From Actinomycetota bacterium (lineage in GTDB: Bacteria; Actinomycetota; Thermoleophilia; Solirubrobacterales; Solirubrobacteraceae), in NCBI GenBank assembly GCA_005883905.1, contig VAYD01000066.1, positions 1 through 7,271 on the forward strand: a DNA stretch of 7,271 nt. Reading direction: 5' to 3'. Below the pieces are notes generated by a model that was not told where the DNA came from, made no database searches, and worked only from the letters and a program-made list of their open reading frames with translations. A program made the translations under genes and the position numbers. This document shows, piece after piece, positions 1 to 5,396 of this stretch (position 1 is the first letter of the stretch; each line of letters starts with the position of its first letter).

Positions 1-505
1 GACCGCGGTCTTGTTCGGCGATGGCGCCGGCGCCGTGGTGGTTGCCGGCGGCGAGCTCGAGCGCGGCTGCGGGATCTTCGAGCTGCACTCCGACGGCGCC
101 CACGCGGACCTGCTCTATGCCGGCCGCGACGAGCGCCTGCTGCGGATGGAGGGCCGCGAGGTCTACCGCCACGCGGTCACGCGGATGGTCGAGTCGACCC
201 GAGCCGCGCTGGACCGCGCCGGCCTGACGGTGGACGACCTCGACCTGTACGTCGCGCACCAGGCCAACGCGCGCATCATCGAGGCGGCTGCGGCCGAGCT
301 CGGGCTGCCGCGCGCGAAGATCGCGCTCGACGTGAGCCGCGTCGCCAACACCTCGTCGGCGTCGATCCCGCTCGCGCTCAAGCAGGCCGAGCTGGACGGG
401 CTGCTGCGCCCCGGCGCCACGATCGCCCTCGCCGCGTTCGGCGCGGGCTTCGTCTGGGGCGCCGGCATCGTGTCGTGGAAGGAGCGTGCGTATGTCACGG
501 CCTGA
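1..505 (+). CDS. fabH: 3-oxoacyl-ACP synthase III (KAS III), C-terminal part, gene cut by window start
   Basis: This is the C-terminal half of the condensing enzyme that starts fatty acid synthesis by joining an acyl-CoA primer to malonyl-ACP in the cytosol. The reading frame enters at base 2 with TAVLFGDGAGAVVV, a typical KAS III core strand. Two of the three catalytic residues are visible: His in AHQANARII (codon at 257) and Asn in VANTSSAS (codon at 347). They are 30 residues apart, as in E. coli FabH (His244/Asn274). The nucleophilic Cys lies upstream of the window. The family's C-terminal glycine-rich strand (AAFGAGFVWGAGIVSW) is present, followed by an extra tail of about eight residues (KERAYVTA). 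That tail overlaps the Shine-Dalgarno and start of fabG by 14 nt, which indicates translational coupling. The identification is firm; primer preference (acetyl or branched acyl-CoA) cannot be read from this part. Confidence 0.95.
   Translation, partial: TAVLFGDGAGAVVVAGGELERGCGIFELHSDGAHADLLYAGRDERLLRMEGREVYRHAVTRMVESTRAALDRAGLTVDDLDLYVAHQANARIIEAAAAELGLPRAKIALDVSRVANTSSASIPLALKQAELDGLLRPGATIALAAFGAGFVWGAGIVSWKERAYVTA
477..484 (+). promoter_or_regulatory. Shine-Dalgarno for fabG
   Basis: GGAAGGAG lies seven bases before ATG at 492. It decides the fabG start: a GTG at 486 in the same frame would leave only one base of spacing, so ATG 492 is preferred. The site lies inside the last codons of fabH. 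Confidence 0.75.
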
Positions 506-1157
506 CGGTTGCGCCGTGGTGACGGGCGGCACGCGCGGCATCGGCGCCGCCATCGCCGAGCGGCTCGCAGCCGACGGCTGGGACGTCGCGCGCCTGGGCC
601 GGGCCGACGCCGACGTAGCCGATCGCGACGCGGTCAACGCAGCCTTCGCGCGCGTGCGCGTCTCGCGCGGGCCGATCCTCTTGCTGGTCAACAACGCCGG
701 GATCCGTGCCGACGGACTGGCGATCTCGATGGACCACGACGACTGGTCCAGCGTGGTCGACACGAACCTGACCGGCGCCTTCAACTGCACCAAGGCCGCG
801 CTGCCGGACATGCTGAAGGCGCGCTACGGCCGGATCGTGAACGTCTCGTCGGTGGTCGCCGAGCGGGCCAACCCCGGCCAGGCGAACTACGTCGCGGCCA
901 AAGCAGGGCTGCTGGGCCTCACGCGCACGGTGGCGCGCGAGATGGCCCGCAAGGGCGTGACGTGCAACGCGATCACCCCCGGCTTCATCGCCACCGACAT
1001 GACTGCGGATCTCAACGGCGACCTCGCCGGCGCGATCCCCGCAGGGCGGGTCGGGCAGCCTGAAGAGGTTGCCGCCGCCGTCAGCTTCCTCGTCTCCGAC
1101 GAGGCGGCGTACGTCAACGGAGCCACGCTGTCGGTCGACGGCGGGCTCGGAGCATGA
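492..1157 (+). CDS. fabG: 3-oxoacyl-ACP reductase (MabA/FabG type)
   Basis: This is an NADPH-dependent short-chain dehydrogenase that reduces 3-oxoacyl-ACP to 3-hydroxyacyl-ACP in each elongation cycle. The 221-residue protein shows the Rossmann motif TGGTRGIG (11-18), NNAG (67-70), Asn93, the catalytic Ser in NVSS (119-120), Tyr133 and Lys137 in YVAAK, and the C-terminal SVDGG. The early wording (GGTRGIG, RLAADGW) resembles mycobacterial MabA. The protein is short for the family (E. coli FabG has about 244 residues). The missing stretch is between the second beta strand and the ADADVADRDAV segment (about residues 34-42), where helix and loop residues are reduced; this area normally contacts the NADPH adenine ribose, so cofactor preference is less certain. 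ATG 492 is chosen because of its Shine-Dalgarno; GTG 486 is a weaker alternative. It overlaps fabH by 14 nt, and its TGA stop lies within an ATGA at 1154-1157. Confidence 0.93.
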   Translation: MSRPDGCAVVTGGTRGIGAAIAERLAADGWDVARLGRADADVADRDAVNAAFARVRVSRGPILLLVNNAGIRADGLAISMDHDDWSSVVDTNLTGAFNCTKAALPDMLKARYGRIVNVSSVVAERANPGQANYVAAKAGLLGLTRTVAREMARKGVTCNAITPGFIATDMTADLNGDLAGAIPAGRVGQPEEVAAAVSFLVSDEAAYVNGATLSVDGGLGA

Positions 1158-1159
1158 AC

Positions 1160-1164
1160 AGGAG
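1160..1164 (+). promoter_or_regulatory. Shine-Dalgarno deciding the acpP start
   Basis: AGGAG sits seven bases before ATG 1172. An upstream in-frame ATG at 1154, overlapping the fabG stop, would put this site inside the coding region and would add six residues not expected in an acyl carrier protein. Start at 1172 is therefore preferred. Confidence 0.7.
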
Positions 1165-1171
1165 TCCCACG

Positions 1172-1435
1172 ATGCCCGTACCCACGAACACAGAAGTCCT
1201 TCAGGCCATCCGCGAAGAGCTCGACGCCATCAAGGTGCCGGGCGCGCAGGAGGCGACCGAGGACCAGACCTGGCAGGACCTGGACGTCGACTCGCTCGAC
1301 CTCGTCGAGCTGGTCAAGGCGCTCGAGGACCGCTTCGGCGTCGCGATCGCCGACGGCCGCCTGAAGGCGATCAAGACGGTCGGCGACGCGGTCGCCCTTG
1401 TCCAGGAGCTCGCCGCCGAGGGCGCCGTAGCCTGA
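1172..1435 (+). CDS. acpP: acyl carrier protein
   Basis: This small acidic protein of 87 residues carries growing acyl chains on a 4'-phosphopantetheine arm. The attachment site is Ser41 in the motif DVDSLDLVEL (38-47), with the usual helix-rich context on both sides and a strongly acidic composition around helix II, which docks the Fab enzymes. Length is typical for the family (about 75-90). It lies between fabG and fabF, the standard position in type II fatty acid synthesis operons. The stop TGA shares one base with the ATG of fabF (TGATG at 1433-1437), so fabF translation is probably coupled. A phosphopantetheinyl transferase is not encoded in the window. An alternative start is ATG 1154, at the ATGA overlap with fabG. 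Confidence 0.95.
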   Translation: MPVPTNTEVLQAIREELDAIKVPGAQEATEDQTWQDLDVDSLDLVELVKALEDRFGVAIADGRLKAIKTVGDAVALVQELAAEGAVA

Positions 1436-2610
1436 TGGTTGACGTCGTCGTCACCGGCCGCGGGATCGTCACGTCGATCGGCGAGACGCCGGACGCGTTC
1501 TTCGACGCGCTGTTGCATGGCACGTCGGGGATCGCCGACGCCGTCGGCGCCTGCGTGAACTTCGATCCCGAGCCGGCGATGAGCCCCAAGGAGGCGCGCC
1601 GGGCGGATCGCTATACGCAGCTCGGCGTGAAGGCCGCGATGGCTGCCGCCGCCGAGGCGGGGCTGCCGGGCGCCGCGGATCCGGCGCGCACCGGCGTCAT
1701 CCTCGGCACCGGCGTCGGCGGCCTGGAAACGCTGGAACGCGAGTGCCGCAACTGGCTCGAGGACGGCGAGCGCGGCGTGTCGCCGCACTTCGTGCCGATG
1801 ATGATGCCCAATGCCGCCGCGGGCACCGTGGCGATGAAGCTCGGCATCCACGGCCCCGGCTTCAGCGTCGCGTCCGCGTGCGCGACCGGCAGCCACGCGA
1901 TCGGCGAGGCCAAGCGCATGATCGAGCGCGGCGAGGCCGACGTCGTGCTGGCCGGCGGCACCGAGGCCGCGCTGACGGGCCTGTGCCTCGCGGCGTTCAA
2001 GCGCATGGGTGCGCTGTCGAGCGACGGCATGTCGCGCCCGTTCGACGTGCGTCGCGACGGCTTCGTCATGGGCGAGGGCGCCGCGGTGCTGGTGCTGGAG
2101 CGCGCCGAGCACGCGGTCGCGCGCGGGGCGACGGTGTACGCCCGGATCGCCGGCTACGGCGCCTCGAACGACGCGTTCCACATCACCCAGCCGGCCGAGG
2201 ACGGGCGCGGCGCGGCCGACGCGATGCGCGCGGCCCTCGCCGATGCGGGCGCGTCACCGGGCGACGCCGGCTACCTCAACGCGCACGGCACCGGCACGCC
2301 GTTCAACGACAAGATCGAGACGACCGCCGTGCACGCCGTGTTCAACGGCGGCGCGCCGCCGGTGTCGTCGACCAAGTCGAACATCGGCCACCTGCTCGGG
2401 GCCGCCGGCGCGGTCGAGGCGCTTGCCTGCATCGAGGCGCTGCGCCGCGGCGTGCTGCCGCAGACGATCAACCTCGAGCAGCCCGACCCGGAGTGCGACC
2501 TCGACCACGTCGCCGGCGCGCCGCGCGAGGCCAACGGGATCGAGCTTGCGATCAGCAACTCGTTCGGGTTCGGCGGGCAGAACGCGTGCCTGGCGGTGGC
2601 AAAGGCGTGA
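1435..2610 (+). CDS. fabF: 3-oxoacyl-ACP synthase II (KAS II)
   Basis: This condensing enzyme elongates acyl-ACP with malonyl-ACP. The 391-residue protein has the thiolase-fold KAS I/II layout with all active-site residues: nucleophile Cys149 in VASACATGSHAIG, His284 in NAHGTGTPFND, and Lys314 and His319 in SSTKSNIGHLLGAAG. The C-terminal glycine loop NSFGFGGQNA is at 375-384. The gatekeeping region MGALSSDGMSRPFDVRRDGFV (191-211) is normal for KAS II. The chain is somewhat shorter than E. coli FabF (about 413), mainly in the N-terminal loop around residues 32-45. The start ATG overlaps the acpP stop by one base; the nearest purine-rich run, GAGGG at 1418-1422, is distant, so initiation probably depends on coupling. 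The stop overlaps the GTG of the carboxyltransferase gene. KasA/KasB-like chain-length preference cannot be judged from sequence alone. Confidence 0.95.
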   Translation: MVDVVVTGRGIVTSIGETPDAFFDALLHGTSGIADAVGACVNFDPEPAMSPKEARRADRYTQLGVKAAMAAAAEAGLPGAADPARTGVILGTGVGGLETLERECRNWLEDGERGVSPHFVPMMMPNAAAGTVAMKLGIHGPGFSVASACATGSHAIGEAKRMIERGEADVVLAGGTEAALTGLCLAAFKRMGALSSDGMSRPFDVRRDGFVMGEGAAVLVLERAEHAVARGATVYARIAGYGASNDAFHITQPAEDGRGAADAMRAALADAGASPGDAGYLNAHGTGTPFNDKIETTAVHAVFNGGAPPVSSTKSNIGHLLGAAGAVEALACIEALRRGVLPQTINLEQPDPECDLDHVAGAPREANGIELAISNSFGFGGQNACLAVAKA

Positions 2611-3956
2611 GCGCGGTCTTCGACATCGTCCATGACCTGCCGCTGGCGCGGGTCCGGCTGGAGCTCCTGTTCGACCCCGGCACGTTCCGGCCGGTCCGGT
2701 CGTCCGTCGGCGACGGCGTCGTCGCGGGGAGCGGACGCGTCAACGGCCGCGCGGTCTGCGCGTGGGCGCAGGACGGCACGTACCGCGGCGGCTCGCTCGG
2801 TGCCGCGGGCGGCGAGACGATCGCCCGCATAATCGCGCGCGCTGACTCGCTCGGCTGCCCGGTCGTCGGCTTCCCGCACAGCGGCGGCGCGCGCCTGCAG
2901 GAGGGCACCGCGTCGCTGCAGGCATACGCCGCGATCTTCCGCGCGCAGTCGACGGCGATGGTGCCGCAGGTGAGCGTCATCGGCGGCCCGTGCGCCGGCG
3001 GCGCCGCGTACTCGCCGGCGCTCGGCGACCTGACGATCATGGCCGGCCCCGACGCGCGGCTGTTCCTGACCGGGCCGCAGGTGGTCGAGGCGGTCACGCG
3101 CGAGAAGATCTCCGCCGAGGATCTCGGCGGGCCGAAGGTGCACTCGCACAACGGTGTCGCACACCTGCAGGCGTCCGGCGACGTCGAGGCCGCCGAGCTG
3201 ACGCGGGTGTTCCTGTCGCACCTGCCGTCGCAGATCGGCGGGCCGCTGCCGCTGCATCCGCCGCGGGCGCCGCTCGGCGACGACCCGTCGGAGACCGTGC
3301 CCGACGAGCCGCGCCGCGTCTACGACGTGCGCGACGTGGTGGCGCGGCTTGTCGACGGCGGCGAACTGCTCGAGCTCGGCCCGCGGTGGGCGCGCAACCT
3401 CGTCGTCGGCTTCGCTCGTGTGGAGGGCTCGCCCGTCGGCGTGATCGCCAACCAGCCGCGACACCTGGGCGGCTGCCTCGACGCGGCGGCGAGCGAGAAG
3501 GGCGCCTGGTTCGTGAACATGTGCGACCGCTTCGGAGTGCCGCTCGTCGTGCTCGCCGACACACCGGGATTCCTGCCGGGTGCAACCCAGGAGCATGCCG
3601 GGGTTATTCGTCATGGTGCTTCGCTTCTGCGAGCCTTCGCAACCGCCACCGTCCCACGCGTCACCGTTACGCTTCGTCAGGCGTTCGGAGGCGCCCACAT
3701 CGTCATGAACTCACGCGACCTCGGCGCAACCCTCACCCTTGCGTGGCCCAATGCCCGTATCGGCGTGATGGGCGCGAAGCAGGCGGTGCAGCTCGTCGAG
3801 CGGCGCGCGATCGCCGCGGGCGCCGACGTGGACGAGCTCGCGGCCGACTACGAGCAGCGTCACCTGCCGGTGCAGGTGGCCGCGGCGGCCGGCCACGTGG
3901 ACGAGATCGTCTCCCCCCTCGACACGCGCGAGCGGCTCGCGGAGCTGCTCACGTGA
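2607..3956 (+). CDS. acyl-CoA carboxylase carboxyltransferase (beta) subunit, AccD6/PccB type
   Basis: This is the carboxyltransferase half of a biotin-dependent acetyl/propionyl-CoA carboxylase, moving CO2 from carboxybiotin to acyl-CoA to make malonyl- or methylmalonyl-CoA. The 449-residue chain has two crotonase-like domains. The first has GGARLQEG (93-100), GPCAGGAAYS (127-136) and EKISAEDLGGPKVH (166-179). The second has ANQPRHLGGCLD (281-292), ADTPGFLPGATQEHAG (317-332), GGAH (361-364) and WPNARIGVMGAKQAV (380-394). There is no N-terminal zinc finger of the E. coli AccD kind. Size is closer to mycobacterial AccD6 (about 470) than to PccB (about 520), and AccD6 likewise follows the ketosynthase genes in its operon, so a role in supplying malonyl-CoA is inferred. 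The biotin carboxylase/BCCP alpha subunit is not in the window. GTG 2607 overlaps the fabF stop by 4 nt (GTGA). Codons for about residues 321-388 use far more A/T in third position than the rest of the gene. Confidence 0.92.
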   Translation: MSAVFDIVHDLPLARVRLELLFDPGTFRPVRSSVGDGVVAGSGRVNGRAVCAWAQDGTYRGGSLGAAGGETIARIIARADSLGCPVVGFPHSGGARLQEGTASLQAYAAIFRAQSTAMVPQVSVIGGPCAGGAAYSPALGDLTIMAGPDARLFLTGPQVVEAVTREKISAEDLGGPKVHSHNGVAHLQASGDVEAAELTRVFLSHLPSQIGGPLPLHPPRAPLGDDPSETVPDEPRRVYDVRDVVARLVDGGELLELGPRWARNLVVGFARVEGSPVGVIANQPRHLGGCLDAAASEKGAWFVNMCDRFGVPLVVLADTPGFLPGATQEHAGVIRHGASLLRAFATATVPRVTVTLRQAFGGAHIVMNSRDLGATLTLAWPNARIGVMGAKQAVQLVERRAIAAGADVDELAADYEQRHLPVQVAAAAGHVDEIVSPLDTRERLAELLT

Positions 3957-4555
3957 CGCCCGAGCTCGCCGTCCGCTCCCGCAACGCCACCGAGGAGGCG
4001 ATCCTCGACGCAGCCCGCCAGACGCTGGCCGAGGTCCCGTGGGAGCGCCTGACGATGGACGCGATCGCCAAGCGCGCGTTCGTCTCGCGCACGGCGGTCT
4101 ACTTCTACTTCGACTCGAAGGACGCGGTCGTCGAGCGCCTCGTCCAGCGCGCCTTCCACGACATCTACGAGGCAGCCGCGCCGTACCTCGACGGCATCGG
4201 CGACCCTCGCCGCGAGCTGCGCACCGGCCTGGCGCGCGTCGTCGCCGTGGTCAACTCCAACCAGGACGTCTTCCTGCTCGCCGCCCGGCATTCGAACCGC
4301 GGCGAGCGCATGCCCAAGGGCTGGCGGCCGTTCATCATGCGCCTCGTCGAGGGCGCGACCGCTCGCATCGCCCGCGACCAGCGCCGCGGCATCGCGCCGG
4401 CCGACATTCCCCCCCGCGTCAGCTCCCAGGCGCTCCTGGGCATGATCGAGGGCCACATCGTCCGCGACGTGATCATCGGCGGCAGCGACGCCAACGACTC
4501 GATCAAGCTGCTCGCCGAGCTGTGGTACCGCGCGGTCTACGCGGGCGGCCCCTAG
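3953..4555 (+). CDS. TetR/AcrR-family transcriptional regulator
   Basis: This is a 200-residue one-component repressor-type DNA-binding protein. The N-terminal helix-turn-helix is clear: ATEEAILDAARQTL (12-25), then LTMDAIAKRAFVSRTAVYFYF (33-53) and the usual following DSKDAVVERLV. The rest is a predicted all-helical ligand-binding and dimerisation domain without recognisable motifs. GTG 3953 overlaps the carboxyltransferase stop by 4 nt (GTGA), so it is translated from the fatty acid operon. Known TetR-family regulators of fatty acid synthesis (for example FasR in mycobacteria and corynebacteria) sense acyl-CoAs. By position, this one is a plausible autoregulator of the same operon; this is inference, and no operator could be assigned because the operon promoter lies outside the window. 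Confidence 0.9.
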   Translation: MTPELAVRSRNATEEAILDAARQTLAEVPWERLTMDAIAKRAFVSRTAVYFYFDSKDAVVERLVQRAFHDIYEAAAPYLDGIGDPRRELRTGLARVVAVVNSNQDVFLLAARHSNRGERMPKGWRPFIMRLVEGATARIARDQRRGIAPADIPPRVSSQALLGMIEGHIVRDVIIGGSDANDSIKLLAELWYRAVYAGGP

Positions 4556-5232
4556 CAGCAGCGCCGGTCCTGCTCCTGCATGGCCTGGCCGGCCACGCGG
4601 GCGAATGGGAAACGACAGCGGCGTGGATGGGCGAGCGGGCGGTGGCCGTCGACGACCTGGCAGACGCCGCTTCGGCGCTGGAGGAGCTCGGCGAGCCGGC
4701 GGTCCTCGTCGGCCAGTCCCTGGGCGGACTCGTTGCAATCCGGCTGGCCGCGGCGCAGCCTTCGCGGGTTCGCGCGCTGGTCGTCGCCGAGGCAAGCCCA
4801 TCTGCCGCTGACGACCCCGACGCGTTCGCCGCGGACGTCGCGGCCGCGTTGCGCCGCTGGCCGGTCCCGTTCGCGTCCTACGAAGATGCGGTGGCGTTCT
4901 TCGGCGGCCCGTCCGTCGCCGCGACGGCGTGGGCCTCCGGCCTGGTCGAACGCGAGGGTGGGCTGTGGCCGCGCTTCGACGTGGACGAGGAGGTTCGGTT
5001 GCTTCGCGACGCGGTGGTGACATCCGCCTGGCCGGAATGGGAGCGCGTGCGCTGTCCGATCTTGGTCGTCCGTGGCGAGCGCGGCACGCTCTCGCCCGAC
5101 GAGGCGCAGGCGATGGCACGGCGTGGCCACGACGTGAGCGTCACCGTCATCGCGGGCGCCGGCCATGACGTGCATCTCGACCAGCCGGAGGCGTGGCGTC
5201 AGGCGCTCAGCCGATTCCTCGGGAACGCATAG
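4522..5232 (+). CDS. alpha/beta-hydrolase fold protein, compact
   Basis: This is a serine hydrolase-like protein of 236 residues if started at GTG 4522. The oxyanion motif LLLHGLAG is at 17-24, the nucleophile elbow GQSLGG has Ser66, and the catalytic His215 sits in GAGHDVHLDQP. The third acid residue is probably within VRGERGTLSPDE near residue 185, but this is not certain. Substrate is unknown; as the last gene of a fatty acid operon it might act on acyl esters or thioesters (inference). Two things are odd. There is no ATG or convincing ribosome site: the only nearby in-frame start is GTG 4522, 34 nt inside the tetR gene. The stretch between the HG motif and the nucleophile is also short (about 45 residues, no D-x-GHG-S segment), suggesting an in-frame loss compared with usual family members. 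Stop is TAG at 5230-5232, followed by a hairpin. Confidence 0.8.
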   Translation: MVPRGLRGRPLAAAPVLLLHGLAGHAGEWETTAAWMGERAVAVDDLADAASALEELGEPAVLVGQSLGGLVAIRLAAAQPSRVRALVVAEASPSAADDPDAFAADVAAALRRWPVPFASYEDAVAFFGGPSVAATAWASGLVEREGGLWPRFDVDEEVRLLRDAVVTSAWPEWERVRCPILVVRGERGTLSPDEAQAMARRGHDVSVTVIAGAGHDVHLDQPEAWRQALSRFLGNA

Positions 5233-5240
5233 GCCTCACC

Positions 5241-5290
5241 AGCCGACCGGCCCGTCGCGGTCCACGAACGACCCGGTTGGGCCGTCGGCT
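5241..5290 (+). terminator. interrupted hairpin after the fatty acid operon, possible terminator
   Basis: The left arm AGCCGACCGGCCC (5241-5253) pairs with the right arm GGGCCGTCGGCT (5279-5290), leaving one bulged C. The 25-nt loop can form a smaller GTCG/CGAC stem. It starts eight bases after the hydrolase stop. There is no T-run after it, so an intrinsic terminator is uncertain, but the convergent arrangement makes transcription end here plausible. Confidence 0.4.
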
Positions 5291-5300
5291 CCGACGCGCG

Positions 5301-5316
5301 CGTTTCCGCGGAAACG
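5301..5316. repeat. 16-bp perfect palindrome CGTTTCCGCGGAAACG, copy 1 (intergenic)
   Basis: This is a perfect palindrome centred on CCGCGG; adding one base on each side keeps the symmetry (G...C, 18 bp). It lies in the convergent gap between the hydrolase and the HNH gene, 81 bases past the HNH stop. Two identical copies are inside the HNH gene, and none was seen in the fatty acid genes. Confidence 0.9.
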
Positions 5317-5342
5317 CCACCGGCCTTGTGTACGCCACGGTC

Positions 5343-5369
5343 CGACATTTGGGTCTGACCCTTTTGTCG
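5343..5369. repeat. 27-nt nested inverted repeat with TTT spacers
   Basis: The inner arms GGGTC (5351-5355) and GACCC (5357-5361) surround a single T. The outer arms CGACA (5343-5347) and TGTCG (5365-5369) are separated from the inner arms by TTT on both sides. The result is a symmetric structure in the intergenic region just after the HNH stop. It could be a protein-binding site, a REP-like element or part of a terminator; the one-base centre is too tight for a long simple hairpin. Confidence 0.65.
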
Positions 5370-5396
5370 CACGCGCTCGTCGACCTTGATCTCGTG

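Noticed and set aside
22..33. GGCGCCGGCGCC palindrome in fabH
   Set aside because: It encodes the conserved GAGA of KAS III with preferred GC codons; such GC-only palindromes are expected here.
1154..1171. Upstream ATG for acpP overlapping the fabG stop (ATGA)
   Set aside because: A good AGGAG ribosome site lies between it and ATG 1172, and the added residues are not typical; kept only as an alternative start.
2271..3698. 475-codon minus-strand open frame opposite fabF/accD
   Set aside because: It is antisense to two clearly recognised genes, has arginine/alanine-rich composition and no domain; long open shadows are normal at this GC content.
3860..5119. 419-codon minus-strand open frame opposite tetR and the hydrolase
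   Set aside because: It is Arg/Pro/Ala-rich low-complexity translation with no motif, while the plus strand has recognised HTH and hydrolase motifs.
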